From contig NZ_SACS01000009.1 of NCBI RefSeq assembly GCF_004005945.1, forward strand, positions 1 through 64,000: a DNA stretch of 64,000 bases, read 5' to 3'. The position numbers and the translations under genes are program-made. The notes under the pieces were generated by a model. The model ran no database searches and had not been told where the DNA came from. It saw only the letters and a program-made list of their open reading frames with translations. Below are positions 44,516-54,073 of the stretch, in pieces (position 1 is the first letter of the stretch; every line of letters starts with the position of its first letter). This DNA comes from Rheinheimera riviphila. Lineage in GTDB: Bacteria; Pseudomonadota; Gammaproteobacteria; Enterobacterales; Alteromonadaceae.

Positions 44516-45916
44516 TTGAATAAATCCAGCACCCTCGAAGTGACCGGCAACGGTTTTGCTTTTTTGCATCGTCTGCTCGACCTCTGTATTCTGATTTTAG
44601 TGCTGGTGATCAGCAGTGAATTTTATCGTCGTGGTTTTGATAAAAATGACTTGTTGTTACTCCTGTCGCAAATTGTGGTGTTTTCTTACATCGCCGAAGC
44701 ATTAGACTTGTATCGATTCTGGCGGGTTGGCAGATTTGGTAAAATGTTATGGCTGGTATTGATTATCCTCAGTATTTCTTTTGCATTGATGCTCAGCGTG
44801 TTGTTCTTATTTAAATCAGGTGCCGATTATTCCCGTGTAGTGATTGGCCTGTGGTTTGTCGGTTCAGCAACCCTGATGCTGGGCTGGCGCTTGGTCTACC
44901 GGGCTGTCAGGAAAATTCAATTAGAAAACGGGATTAACCTGCAACGGGTGGCGATTGTCGGCCTGACGCCACGGGGCATCGAGCTTTATCAGGAAATCAA
45001 AACCCATCCGGAACTCGGCTTTGAATGTATCGGATTTTTTGATGACCGGGAACCGGATCGGTTTCCGCAAGAGTTCCGGGCTTTGTTGCTGGGCACCGTC
45101 AACGATTCGGTGATCACCGCCCAATCGAGCATTATCAGCCGCCTTTATATCTGTTTACCCTTAAGCGCCGATCGGCGGATCCAGCAAATCGTGCAACAAC
45201 TTGGCGATACCACGCTCAATGTCTATCTGGTTCCGGAATTGTTAATCATTAATATGATGCACGGTCGGCTGAGTAATGTCGGCGATATCGACGCTATCAG
45301 CGTGTTTGAATCACCGCATTATGGTGTACAAACGTACCTGAAGCGGAGCTTCGATATTCTGTTTAGTGCCTGTGCTTTATTGCTATTGTCGCCGTTATTG
45401 CTGCTGATTGGCCTTGCCGTGCGGCTGACCTCAAAAGGTCCGGCGATTTTTAAACAAGATCGGTACGGATTAGATGGCAAACAAATTGGTGTTTACAAGT
45501 TTCGAAGCATGAAAGTGCTTGAAAATTCTGATAACGTAGTACAGGCAACCAAAGGTGATCAGCGAATTACTGCTCTTGGGGCCTTCTTACGCCGGACATC
45601 GTTGGATGAATTGCCGCAGTTTTTTAATGTTTTGCGCGGAGAAATGTCGGTCGTCGGACCACGACCACATGCGGTTGCTCACAATGAACATTACCGGAAT
45701 CGGGTCGCGTTTTATATGCTGCGCCACAAAGTCAAACCAGGCATTACCGGTTGGGCGCAAATTAATGGCTGGCGCGGTGAAACCGATACGCTCGATAAAA
45801 TGGAAAAACGGGTCGAGTTCGATTTGCACTACATCCGCAATTGGTCGTTGTGGTGGGATGTGAAAATAATTATCAAAACATTATTTAAAGGCTTTGGTGG
45901 GAAAAATGTGTACTGA
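44516..45916 (+). CDS. Undecaprenyl-phosphate hexose-1-phosphate transferase (WcaJ/VpsL-like)
   Basis: A 466-residue polyisoprenyl-phosphate transferase that begins repeat-unit synthesis. Four N-terminal membrane segments, a CoA-binding-like middle domain (RVAIVGLTPRGIELYQEI), a fifth hydrophobic hairpin (about 285-310) and the catalytic domain: FKQDRYGLDGKQIGVYKFRS, RRTSLDELPQFFNVLRGEMS, VGPRPHAV and KPGITGWAQINGWRGETDT. GGAAGAGA lies upstream of the TTG start at 44516. It is the first gene of a six- to seven-gene plus-strand operon whose order matches Vibrio cholerae vpsLMNOPQ. Confidence 0.93.
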   Translation: MNKSSTLEVTGNGFAFLHRLLDLCILILVLVISSEFYRRGFDKNDLLLLLSQIVVFSYIAEALDLYRFWRVGRFGKMLWLVLIILSISFALMLSVLFLFKSGADYSRVVIGLWFVGSATLMLGWRLVYRAVRKIQLENGINLQRVAIVGLTPRGIELYQEIKTHPELGFECIGFFDDREPDRFPQEFRALLLGTVNDSVITAQSSIISRLYICLPLSADRRIQQIVQQLGDTTLNVYLVPELLIINMMHGRLSNVGDIDAISVFESPHYGVQTYLKRSFDILFSACALLLLSPLLLLIGLAVRLTSKGPAIFKQDRYGLDGKQIGVYKFRSMKVLENSDNVVQATKGDQRITALGAFLRRTSLDELPQFFNVLRGEMSVVGPRPHAVAHNEHYRNRVAFYMLRHKVKPGITGWAQINGWRGETDTLDKMEKRVEFDLHYIRNWSLWWDVKIIIKTLFKGFGGKNVY

Positions 45917-45932
45917 AAACAAAGGGATCTCT

Positions 45933-47141
45933 ATGAAATTTGCGCAAGGCGTTATCATCAGCACAGCATTACTCACTTCGGTAGCACCGGTTGCGGCACA
46001 ATCAACAGCACCGGCTTCTGGTGTTATTAAAACTTCATCGGGCATTGATCTGGTGCCAAGTTTACAGGTTGGCCTGAAGCATGATGACAACGTTGTCCGG
46101 TCAAGCACGAATGAAATTAACAGTTGGGTCAACACCATAGCGCCGGCGCTCAAAGCGACGCTGGTCGATGGTGCCGATAGTTACACCCTGACAGCGGCAT
46201 TAAATAATGCCCGTTATTTCAGCAGCCATCTGGATGATTTTACCGATGGTTATCTGGAAGGTGAGGCCCGTATTTCTCCGGCCAGCCACCACAATTTCAA
46301 ATTAAAAGCCAACAGCAGCTGGTTGCATGAAGACCGTGGTACCGGTGTATCCGAAGGCCGTGGTTTATTGCTGAATGACGTGACCAAATACAACAGTCAG
46401 TTATTTGATGCTGAATACTTGTATGGAGCACCAAGCTCAACAGGTAAAATTCGACTAAATTCAAGATATTACAATAAGGATTACGATAACTTCCGCGATG
46501 TCACCCAATATCGTGATTACGATTCAACCTTATTCGGTGGTGCGTTTTTATACCAGACCAATGGCTCCATTAAGCTGGTCGCTTCGGCAACGACCGCTGA
46601 AATTGACTTTAAAGTGTTGGACTTAAGTGGCGATCGTAACAACACCGACAACAACTACCGGGTTGGCGTTGAGTGGGAAATGAGCAGCATCACCTCGGGT
46701 GAACTGAAACTTGGTTACCAGGACAAAAACTTTGACCGCTCGCAGCGGGAAGATTTCAGCGGTTTTGCCTGGGAAGCAATTTTGGTATGGCAACCACTGA
46801 CCTATTCGGGCTTTGACGTGGCCACCGGACGTCGCGCCAAAGATGTTGATGCCGTCAACGTGTTAGGCGATTACATTATCGAAACTACCTATGGCCTGGG
46901 CTGGAATCACCAGTGGAGTGAAACCTGGGACAGCAAAATTGCCTATGAATACCAGACCAACGAGTACAACTTGTCGAGCCGCAAAGATACCGGCAAAGTA
47001 CTGACATTGGAGCTGAATAAACAATTGCTGCGCTGGGTAAAAATTAAGGCTTTTGCCAATATTGAAGATCGCACCTCAACCTTGGGCGTGATTGAGTTTG
47101 ACCGTAATGTCATTGGTTTAAACGCTGAATTTACGCTCTGA
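45933..47141 (+). CDS. Outer-membrane beta-barrel protein (VpsM-like)
   Basis: A 402-residue protein with a signal peptide (MKFAQGVIISTALLTSVAPV) and then many alternating amphipathic strands ending in Phe-Thr-Leu (IGLNAEFTL), typical of a barrel of 14-18 strands. Segments such as SLQVGLKHDDNVVRSS and GVEWEMSSITSGELKLGYQD resemble the BBP2/capsule-biosynthesis barrels. AGGGA precedes the ATG at 45933. It lies between the initiating transferase and the short Wza-like gene, the position of vpsM, and probably forms the outer-membrane exit for the polysaccharide. Confidence 0.85.
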   Translation: MKFAQGVIISTALLTSVAPVAAQSTAPASGVIKTSSGIDLVPSLQVGLKHDDNVVRSSTNEINSWVNTIAPALKATLVDGADSYTLTAALNNARYFSSHLDDFTDGYLEGEARISPASHHNFKLKANSSWLHEDRGTGVSEGRGLLLNDVTKYNSQLFDAEYLYGAPSSTGKIRLNSRYYNKDYDNFRDVTQYRDYDSTLFGGAFLYQTNGSIKLVASATTAEIDFKVLDLSGDRNNTDNNYRVGVEWEMSSITSGELKLGYQDKNFDRSQREDFSGFAWEAILVWQPLTYSGFDVATGRRAKDVDAVNVLGDYIIETTYGLGWNHQWSETWDSKIAYEYQTNEYNLSSRKDTGKVLTLELNKQLLRWVKIKAFANIEDRTSTLGVIEFDRNVIGLNAEFTL

Positions 47142-47150
47142 GGATAAGCC

Positions 47151-47672
47151 ATGAAGTACCTGCTGACGATTTTGTTGTTTTGGTTTGCCGCAACTTGTGC
47201 CCAGGCGCAGGAAGCGGACAACTATACGCTTGGGCCTGGTGATGTGATTGTGATCCAGGTCTTTGGCGAAGATGAGCTAAAACTGGAAACCCAACTGACT
47301 GATAGTGGCACGGTGAACTATCCATTTCTGGGGACTATTAAAGTCACCGGCATGACCATCAAGCAAGTCGAACAGCATGTATATCAGGGACTTAAAGGCG
47401 ATTATTTTGTCGAGCCGAATGTGTTTGTCGGGATTGTGCAATACCGGCCATTCTACATTCACGGTGAAGTGAAGCAGCCCGGCGGTTATCCGTATCAGCC
47501 GGGTATGACCGTCAACCAGGCCATTGCATTAGCCGGCGGGATGACCGAGCGGGCGTCGCGCGATAAAATTTTTATTTCCCGTGAAGGGGATAAAAGCAAT
47601 ACTCAGACCGGTTCGTTAGCGAGCCGGATCAGTGCCGGTGATACCATTACCATAGAACAGAGATTTTTCTAA
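47151..47672 (+). CDS. Polysaccharide export protein, short Wza/OPX type (VpsN-like)
   Basis: A 173-residue periplasmic protein with a signal peptide (LLTILLFWFAATCAQAQ), a polysaccharide-export domain (YTLGPGDVIVIQVFGEDEL, VNYPFLGTIKVTGMT) and one SLBB domain (FYIHGEVKQPGGYPYQPGMT). It lacks the C-terminal membrane helix of E. coli Wza and has no convincing lipobox, so it cannot itself span the outer membrane. A TAATG overlap couples it to the kinase gene. It likely joins the Wzc-like protein to the barrel encoded upstream. Confidence 0.92.
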   Translation: MKYLLTILLFWFAATCAQAQEADNYTLGPGDVIVIQVFGEDELKLETQLTDSGTVNYPFLGTIKVTGMTIKQVEQHVYQGLKGDYFVEPNVFVGIVQYRPFYIHGEVKQPGGYPYQPGMTVNQAIALAGGMTERASRDKIFISREGDKSNTQTGSLASRISAGDTITIEQRFF

Positions 47673-49867
47673 TGTCTTTAGCTGTTGAACCTCAAGGCGT
47701 CGGTCAGGTGAATGAAGAAGTCATTGATCTGAGAAAGTATTTTTCAGTCATCAATAGGGCTAAATGGCGCATTCTGTTATTGGCGATGCTGGTGTCTGCG
47801 CTGACGGTGTTTATTGTGCTGAACCTCAAGCCGGTGTTCAGCTCGCGCGCAACCTTGTTGATTGAAGCGCAGCAAGCCAAAGCGGTAAAGATTGAAGAAG
47901 TGTACGGCATGAATTCGGCGCAGCAGGAATATTACCTGACGCAGTTTGAAATTTTGAAATCGCGCAGTATCGCGGAAACCGTGATCGAACGCCTGCAGTT
48001 GGGCAAACACAGCGATTTTGTTACTGAAACATCGCTGATGACTGAGTTGAAAAAACAACTGCCGTTTTTACCGGATGACGCTGCTGATTTATTGTCGGAA
48101 GAAGACAAAGCTGCCCGCGTTAAAGAAAAACTGGTGCAGAAGTTTGTCGAAAAGTTAAGTATTGATCCGGTCCGTAAAACCCAGTTGGTGAACATTACTT
48201 TTGAATCGCATGACGCCAAGCTGGCCGCAGCTGTAGCAAATGCTGTGGGTGATGCGTATATCGAAAGTCAGCTGGAAGCCAAAATGGGTATCACTCAAAA
48301 AGCCAATGCCTGGTTGGGTGGGCGTTTGGGTGAATTGCGGTTACGTTTAGATGAATCTGAGCTGGCACTACAACAATTCCGGGTGCGCGAAGGCCTGATT
48401 GATGTGGCGGGCGTGCGGAGTTTAGGTAGTCAGGAACTGGAGCGGTTAGGGGTTGAAATTACCCAATCGAGGGCAAAAAAAGCCCAGGTTGATGGTTTTA
48501 TCCGGGTGATTTCGCAATACGGCACCGATAAAATTGACCGGTTGGAGTCGTTACCGGAAATCACCGCGCACCCTGGCGTGCAAAACGTCAAAAAAGAAGT
48601 GATTTCAGCCGAGCGTAAAGTGTCTGAGCTCAGCAAAATTTATGGTCCTAAACATCCAAAACTGCTGGCAGCAAAATCTGAGCTCACCACAGTGCAGGAC
48701 AATTTACGCGACCAAATTCGTAAATTAATTTCCGGTATCGAAAATGAAGCGCAAACCGCTTCCCAAAATCTGCAATCACTGGAAGCTGAAATGGCGCGCG
48801 CCAAGGTGCAGTATCAGGATTTAAGCGGCAAAGAGACCGAATATCAGCGCCTGCAGCGTGAAGTAGAAACCAATCGGCAGCTGTTTGATACCTTTATGGC
48901 GCGGCAAAAAGAAACCGAAGTGGCCGGTGATTTTAACTCCGCCATTGCCCGCTTTACCGACCGTGCGATGCCAGCCACCGAGCCGCTGAAGCCAAAACGC
49001 AAATTGATTGTGATCCTGGCTTTTATCGCTGCGCTTGGTTTTGGCGTGATCGTGGCGTTTGTGATGGAGTCGTTAAATGACACCATCAAAACCACCAATG
49101 ATGTCGAGCAGCTGCTGCAACAACGCGCTTTGGGTGTGGTGCCAAAAGTGCCTGGAAAAATGGCGCTAAAAGACATTAACACCATGTTTTTTAATGCCGA
49201 GCAGCGACAATTCAGTGAGTCTATCCGCAGTATCCGTACCAGTATTTCGTTACTGGCGCTGGATAAACCGTTGCAAATCATTGAAGTGACGTCCTCTATT
49301 CCGGAAGAAGGTAAGTCGACCGTTTCCAGCAATATTGCGTTTGCTTTTGGTCAGCTGGAAAAAATTCTGCTGATTGATGCCGATATGCGCAAGCCAACCA
49401 TCGCCAAACGATTTGCGTTACCGGCTTTCCAGCCGGGTCTGGCCAATTATTTGTCAGAAACCGAAAGCCTGGACGAATGTATTGTGCATGATGAAGCGAC
49501 CGGTATTGATATTCTGACCGCTGGCACTATTCCGCTGAATCCGCTTGAGCTGCTATCTCATCCAAGGTTTGAAGCCTTATTGGTGGAGCTGAAAAGCCGT
49601 TATCAAAAAATTGTGATTGATACGCCGCCGGTGCATGCGGTTAGTGACGCTTTGGTGATTTCACGTTTTGCTGATGCGGTATTGGTGGTGGTCAAAGCCG
49701 ACCAAACCCGCTCTGGCCTCATTCAGCATTCGTTATCGAAACTAGTCCATGCCCATGCCAAAGTCTTTGGGGTGGTGCTGAACGATTTGGACCTGAAAAA
49801 GGCAGAAAAATATTACGGTTCATACGGTTATTATCAATATTACGCTGAGAAATCTGAATCATCATGA
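47672..49867 (+). CDS. Polysaccharide co-polymerase and tyrosine autokinase (Wzc/VpsO-like)
   Basis: A 731-residue inner-membrane protein: N-terminal Wzz domain with membrane segments at about 30-50 and 445-465, coiled coils between, and a cytoplasmic BY-kinase domain with Walker A SIPEEGKSTVSSN (about 543), Walker A' ILLIDADMRKP and Walker B KIVIDTPP. The C-terminal tail AEKYYGSYGYYQYYAEK carries seven tyrosines, the autophosphorylation cluster. It controls chain length and export. The neighbouring phosphatase gene, overlapping by four bases, should reverse the phosphorylation. Confidence 0.95.
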   Translation: MSLAVEPQGVGQVNEEVIDLRKYFSVINRAKWRILLLAMLVSALTVFIVLNLKPVFSSRATLLIEAQQAKAVKIEEVYGMNSAQQEYYLTQFEILKSRSIAETVIERLQLGKHSDFVTETSLMTELKKQLPFLPDDAADLLSEEDKAARVKEKLVQKFVEKLSIDPVRKTQLVNITFESHDAKLAAAVANAVGDAYIESQLEAKMGITQKANAWLGGRLGELRLRLDESELALQQFRVREGLIDVAGVRSLGSQELERLGVEITQSRAKKAQVDGFIRVISQYGTDKIDRLESLPEITAHPGVQNVKKEVISAERKVSELSKIYGPKHPKLLAAKSELTTVQDNLRDQIRKLISGIENEAQTASQNLQSLEAEMARAKVQYQDLSGKETEYQRLQREVETNRQLFDTFMARQKETEVAGDFNSAIARFTDRAMPATEPLKPKRKLIVILAFIAALGFGVIVAFVMESLNDTIKTTNDVEQLLQQRALGVVPKVPGKMALKDINTMFFNAEQRQFSESIRSIRTSISLLALDKPLQIIEVTSSIPEEGKSTVSSNIAFAFGQLEKILLIDADMRKPTIAKRFALPAFQPGLANYLSETESLDECIVHDEATGIDILTAGTIPLNPLELLSHPRFEALLVELKSRYQKIVIDTPPVHAVSDALVISRFADAVLVVVKADQTRSGLIQHSLSKLVHAHAKVFGVVLNDLDLKKAEKYYGSYGYYQYYAEKSESS

Positions 49868-50619
49868 TTGACCTGCATTGCCATATTCTGCCTGGCATTG
49901 ATGATGGCGCCAGTGATTTAACTGAATCACTGGCGTTGTTGCAGCTTGCAGTGGCTGATGGCATCACGCAGATGGTGGCGACGCCGCATATTAATCCCGG
50001 TTATTTTGACAACACTAAAACCACCATCCAACAGGCATTAATACTGCTTCGCCAGGCGCTGGTGCAACAAAACATCCCAATTGAAATTGCTGCTGCCGCC
50101 GAAATCCGGGTCACTGCCGATTTAATGCCGGCTTTTGAACAAGGCCAATTGCCCATTTTGGGACACTGGCAAGGACAACAAGTGTTGTTGCTGGAGTTTC
50201 CACACAGCCATATCCCGGCTGGTAGCGATAAATTGATGAAATGGTTACAGCAGCGTGGCGTGATGCCGATGATTGCGCACCCTGAGCGCAATCGGGATGT
50301 GCAAAACGATCCGAAAATCCTGGCACCTTTGATCCGTGCTGGTTGTTTATTTCAACTGACCGCGTCTTCATTGCTCGGTGATTTGGGTGAACGCCATCAG
50401 GAATGTGCCAGGTTGTTACTGCAACAAAAATTATTTACGGTGATGGCGACCGATAGCCACAATTTGCTGCGCCGTCCACCCAAATTAGCGGCTGCCAAAG
50501 CCGAAGTCAGTCGGCTGACTGACGAGCAATATGCACAAGATTTGGTGCAGCTGCATCCGCAGTTAATTACCGCCGCGCTGGATTTTAACCGCATGCCGAG
50601 CCTGGAGCCGACCTCATGA
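49864..50619 (+). CDS. Tyrosine-protein phosphatase, PHP type (CpsB/YwqE)
   Basis: A 251-residue metal-dependent phosphatase. Metal ligands are visible in MIDLHCHILPGIDDGA, ATPHINPGY, AHPERNRD and MATDSHN. In Gram-positive capsule loci this family dephosphorylates the BY-kinase; Gram-negative loci more often use a low-molecular-weight enzyme (Wzb). The gene overlaps the kinase gene and the next gene by four bases, so stoichiometry is probably set by coupling. In the vps comparison it is an insertion between the O and P positions. Confidence 0.93.
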   Translation: MIDLHCHILPGIDDGASDLTESLALLQLAVADGITQMVATPHINPGYFDNTKTTIQQALILLRQALVQQNIPIEIAAAAEIRVTADLMPAFEQGQLPILGHWQGQQVLLLEFPHSHIPAGSDKLMKWLQQRGVMPMIAHPERNRDVQNDPKILAPLIRAGCLFQLTASSLLGDLGERHQECARLLLQQKLFTVMATDSHNLLRRPPKLAAAKAEVSRLTDEQYAQDLVQLHPQLITAALDFNRMPSLEPTS

Positions 50620-51416
50620 GCAACACCGTACCTGGCACAGCCGACGCCGCTTTATCTGCCGCAGCGGGCGCGACTTTGGCAAAAACTCAAAAACGGTCGT
50701 TGCTCCATCGGCGTATCATTGCGCTGCTGTTAGCGCTTGGCACCTTGTTCCTGCTGACGCCGGTGTGGCAAGCGGGCATGGCCAGCGCCAATTTTTTCCG
50801 GGTGCAGTTTCTGCTCAATGAGTGGGACAAAAACAGTGACAATCTGACACCAGAGCGTTACGCGCAAGCGGAGCACCTGATGGCAGTCACGCTGTCCAAA
50901 GATCCACATCATCCGCATTATTTGCTGAGTATGGCCAAAGTACTGGAGTGGGGCTGGTATAAAGGTTTAAGACCAGCCTCAGAAATGGCGGTGGTGGAGC
51001 GTTATTATCAGCAAGCTATTCAATTAAGACCGCAGTGGCCAAACGCCTACGCCGATTATGCCTGGTACCTGAGCATTGTGCAGTTCCGGGTGACTGAGGC
51101 GTTTGAGCAGCTGGCATTGGCGCAGCGATACGGCCCTTATATGCCGCAGGTACTACAACGGACGTTGGCGGTGGTGTATTCACAGTGGCCACATTTAAAC
51201 GCCAGTCAAAAGGCTTTGGCTTATCAGGTACTGGCGCGCAGTATTGATGCCAGCCCACGTTTGTATAATCCGGTGCTACAACTGGTGAAACAGTATCAAA
51301 TGCAGCGCCTTGGGTGTATCTATTTGCAGGCACGCCAAACGACGGATAAACCATACTCTGCGTTGGCGCAGCAGCGGCTGCAACGTGATTTTTGTCAAAA
51401 CCGGCAACTGCGATGA
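50616..51416 (+). CDS. VpsP-like polysaccharide biosynthesis protein with TPR-like repeats
   Basis: A 266-residue protein with one N-terminal membrane segment (RIIALLLALGTLFLLTPVW) and a periplasmic helical body. Residues about 85-200 have TPR-like spacing (YAQAEHLMAVTLSKDPHHPHYL, YYQQAIQLRPQWPNAYADYAW, FEQLALAQRYGPYMPQVL). By position and size it corresponds to vpsP of Vibrio. It probably scaffolds the export complex; this is inference. It overlaps its neighbours by four bases on both sides. Confidence 0.72.
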   Translation: MSNTVPGTADAALSAAAGATLAKTQKRSLLHRRIIALLLALGTLFLLTPVWQAGMASANFFRVQFLLNEWDKNSDNLTPERYAQAEHLMAVTLSKDPHHPHYLLSMAKVLEWGWYKGLRPASEMAVVERYYQQAIQLRPQWPNAYADYAWYLSIVQFRVTEAFEQLALAQRYGPYMPQVLQRTLAVVYSQWPHLNASQKALAYQVLARSIDASPRLYNPVLQLVKQYQMQRLGCIYLQARQTTDKPYSALAQQRLQRDFCQNRQLR

Positions 51417-51862
51417 CCGAGCCTAAAACCGACGCCTTGATAACAAAAGCCTCAACACCAACCAACGCTGATATTCGCCAGGATCCGGGTTTACAAAAAC
51501 TACTGAGCCGGATGCCAGCTGATATTGGCGAAAGCTTTACCGAACAGCAGTTGTCGCACTTGCGGGTAGCACTTGGCGCGCGGCAGTGGGGCAAACATCA
51601 GCTGGATTTACGCGGTACACTGCGGATTTTTCACTGGCGTTATTATTATGTGGTCGTCGCCGGACGTAACTTGCGGGATGGCGCCCGTTCGCAGCAACAG
51701 TTTTCAAAGTTGATGCTGGCGGTGATTATTTCGATGTTATTGGTGGTGTCGGCGGGTCTTGGGGTGTTGCTGTTGTATTTAGTCAAATCGGCATTTGGCA
51801 TCGACTTATTCGACGGTTTTTCGCTGGGGATTTGGAGCTGGTTTAAGGCGTTGTTTGCTTGA
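51413..51862 (+). CDS. Small membrane protein, VpsQ-position, function unknown
   Basis: A 149-residue protein with a hydrophilic N-terminal half (about 1-95, with RGTLRIFHWRYYYVVVAG) and one strong membrane segment near the C-terminus (LMLAVIISMLLVVSAGLGVLLLY in pieces, about 105-128). The ATG at 51413 overlaps the stop of the previous gene (ATGA). It is the last gene of the export block, in the place of vpsQ. I do not recognise a domain. Confidence 0.65.
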   Translation: MTEPKTDALITKASTPTNADIRQDPGLQKLLSRMPADIGESFTEQQLSHLRVALGARQWGKHQLDLRGTLRIFHWRYYYVVVAGRNLRDGARSQQQFSKLMLAVIISMLLVVSAGLGVLLLYLVKSAFGIDLFDGFSLGIWSWFKALFA

Positions 51863-51880
51863 TAGAACCCGGTGATAGTT

Positions 51881-51981
51881 CGGCGTACTGCCGCTGTCGC
51901 GGCGAGTAACGCCCTACGCAAATAATTGATTTTATGTATAAATTGTAGGGCGACACTCACCGCGGCAGCGGTAGTGCGCCA
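51881..51981. repeat. REP pair between the EPS block and ttcA
   Basis: GGCGTACTGCCGCTGTCGCGG..GAGTAACGCCCTACG is followed by inverted GTAGGGCGACACTCACCGCGG..GCGGTAGTGCGCC, with an AT-rich linker. It separates convergent genes. A short ATCA tandem run follows to about 51996 and reaches the ttcA stop. Confidence 0.85.
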
Positions 51982-51993
51982 TCAATCAATCAA

Positions 51994-52938
51994 TCAAACC
52001 AATTCTAAAGTCTGTATATGTGCTTGCTGCGTTGTTGTGGTAATTAGCTCGGCATTGTCATCATCTTCTGCAATATAACCAACCGGAACTGTCGGCACTG
52101 CCACTTTATCAAAGGCGGTATCACCTTCCGCAATCGGCGTGTGGTGGGAAACGGCAGCAAAATCAAACAGGTTTTTATCAATCATGTGCGAAGGGACAAT
52201 ATTCTGCATCGCCTGAAACATGGTTTCGATGCGGCCTGGGAAGCGTTTATCCCAGTCCTGCAGCATTTCTTTCACCACCTGACGTTGCAGGCCGTCCTGC
52301 GAGCCACACAAGTTACAAGGGATGATTGGGAACCCTTTGGCGGTGGAGTATTTTTCGATATCTTTTTCGCGGCAATACGCCAAAGGCCGGATCACGATGT
52401 GTTCGCCGTTGTCACTTTGCAGTTTTGGCGGCATCGATTTCATTTTGCCACCATAAAACATGTTCAGAAACATCGTTTCAATCATGTCATCGCGGTGATG
52501 GCCAAGTGCAATTTTAGTCGCACCCAGCTCTTTGGCGGTGCGGTATAAAATGCCACGGCGTAATCTCGAGCATAACGAGCAGGTGGTTTTGCCTTCCGGG
52601 ATTTTGTCTTTAACGATGGAGTAGGTGTCTTCGGTGACAATCAGAAACTCAACGCCCAGCTCGGTCAGATAACGGGGTAACACATCAGCCGGGAAACCAG
52701 GTTGTTTTTGGTCCAGGTTCACCGCGATGATCGAAAAATCAATTGGCGCAGATTGTTGCAGGTTCAGCAGGATGTCGAGCATGGTATAGCTGTCTTTACC
52801 ACCCGACAAACAGACCATGATTTTATCGCCTTGTTCGATCATCGAAAAGTCAGCGATTGCCTGTCCCACGCCACGCCGTAAGCGTTTGTGCAGTTTGTTC
52901 AGATTATATTGAGCTTTTGCTTGCAGAGCGTGTGACAT
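51994..52938 (-). CDS. ttcA: tRNA 2-thiocytidine synthetase TtcA
   Basis: A 314-residue ATP-dependent enzyme that thiolates cytidine 32 of several tRNAs. The PP-loop SGGKDS is at 45-50; the cluster-binding cysteines lie in [11 protein letters not shown] (about 119-129) and PCNLCGSQ (about 208-215). The segment [19 protein letters not shown] is diagnostic. The length agrees with E. coli TtcA (311). It is next to uspE and fnr, a conserved order in many gammaproteobacteria. Confidence 0.97.
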   Translation of the reverse strand: MSHALQAKAQYNLNKLHKRLRRGVGQAIADFSMIEQGDKIMVCLSGGKDSYTMLDILLNLQQSAPIDFSIIAVNLDQKQPGFPADVLPRYLTELGVEFLIVTEDTYSIVKDKIPEGKTTCSLCSRLRRGILYRTAKELGATKIALGHHRDDMIETMFLNMFYGGKMKSMPPKLQSDNGEHIVIRPLAYCREKDIEKYSTAKGFPIIPCNLCGSQDGLQRQVVKEMLQDWDKRFPGRIETMFQAMQNIVPSHMIDKNLFDFAAVSHHTPIAEGDTAFDKVAVPTVPVGYIAEDDDNAELITTTTQQAHIQTLELV

Positions 52939-53045
52939 ACCAACAACACCAGATTACCTAAAAAATGGCGCACATTATAACGGATCCACCAGCTTTGCCA
53001 ATCAGCTTCACTAATCGGCTAAGCTGGTCACTATTTAAATCGTAG

Positions 53046-53969
53046 TTATGGGATAGCGATGCTGCTGTCGGGCTTGAGCGCCAGTACATCACAATCGAGC
53101 CGGTCTATCACGTGCTCGGCGGTGTTGCCGATGATTGCCGCCGACAAACCGGTGCGACCAATAGTACCGATGACCACCATTTCGGCGTCAATTTGCCCGG
53201 CAATGCGCGGGATCACATCTTCGGGCATGCCTTCGATGACATGCACACAGGTACCCGGAATGCCAAATTCGGTGGCTAACACCATCGCCGCATCTTCGTG
53301 ATGGCTTTTCATGCTGTCGTTGTAATCGGCCGGATTAAATTCCGGGATTTCAATTGCCACATGAATAGGCGTGCCGGGATAGGCATTCACCAGATGCACA
53401 TCGGCTTGTAGCATCAACGCCAATGCTTTAGCCTGACGAATAATCCGGTTGTTCAGCGCCAGGTGGTGCGGTTGGCTGCTACCGGCGTTAACCGCCGCCA
53501 GAATATTGCCTTTCGACGGCCAGGCGTGTTCTTTGACCAGCAGTACCTGACAAGGGCATTTACGCAGAATATGCCAGTCGGTGGGGGTGAAAATCATTGA
53601 TTTGAGCACGTCGTGGTTATGGGGGCCTTTAATCACTAAATCATAACCATCGTCCGTGACGGCTTTGACCACTGCTTCAAACGGCCGATTGTGCCAGACC
53701 ACTTTGACATGCACATTGATGCCTTTGGCGCGCGCCGGTTCGACAAGTTCGTTGATCCAGATTTCGCGATCGGTGAGCACGGCCTGGCGCATCGATTCGC
53801 GCTCTTCGCCGGATAACATCGTGGTCATTTCGTAGGAAAAATCGTAGATGGATAAAAAGGCCGTGAGTCGGCAAGCGGTGTGTTCCGCCAGTTCAAAGGC
53901 TCGATCTAACGCCTTTTGTGTGGGTTGACTGGGGTCGAGCACCACCAGCACGTCCTGATAAGTTGCCAT
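53046..53969 (-). CDS. uspE: Universal stress protein UspE
   Basis: A 307-residue tandem Usp protein. Domain 1 starts DVLVVLDPSQPTQKALDRAF, domain 2 at about residue 155 (NILAAVNAGSSQPHHLALN), and the end has MVVIGTIGRTGLSAAIIGNTAEHVI, the nucleotide-binding G-2X-G-9X-G(S/T) region. AAGGAG precedes the ATG at 53969; the longer frame is only upstream sequence. Order fnr-uspE-ttcA is the usual one near the cbb3 locus. Confidence 0.95.
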   Translation of the reverse strand: MATYQDVLVVLDPSQPTQKALDRAFELAEHTACRLTAFLSIYDFSYEMTTMLSGEERESMRQAVLTDREIWINELVEPARAKGINVHVKVVWHNRPFEAVVKAVTDDGYDLVIKGPHNHDVLKSMIFTPTDWHILRKCPCQVLLVKEHAWPSKGNILAAVNAGSSQPHHLALNNRIIRQAKALALMLQADVHLVNAYPGTPIHVAIEIPEFNPADYNDSMKSHHEDAAMVLATEFGIPGTCVHVIEGMPEDVIPRIAGQIDAEMVVIGTIGRTGLSAAIIGNTAEHVIDRLDCDVLALKPDSSIAIP

Positions 53970-54073
53970 CGTTGTCTCCTTGCGAAAGGCAGTTGTGTGC
54001 CTTAAGTGTAGACAACTTACCATGATCTGCTTTTGCAAAACTTAATCTAGCGCAAATCAACGGCAGTCTGAAC

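Noticed and set aside
48844-49332. Minus-strand frame of 162 codons opposite the Wzc-like gene
   Set aside because: Antisense to the kinase domain; it reflects codon bias of the real gene.
51979-51997. ATCA tandem tetranucleotide run as a phase-variation tract
   Set aside because: Only about four units and located at the 3' end of ttcA, so slippage would not switch a gene.
52141-52548. Plus-strand frame of 135 codons opposite ttcA
   Set aside because: Antisense to conserved ttcA; no domain and no ribosome site.
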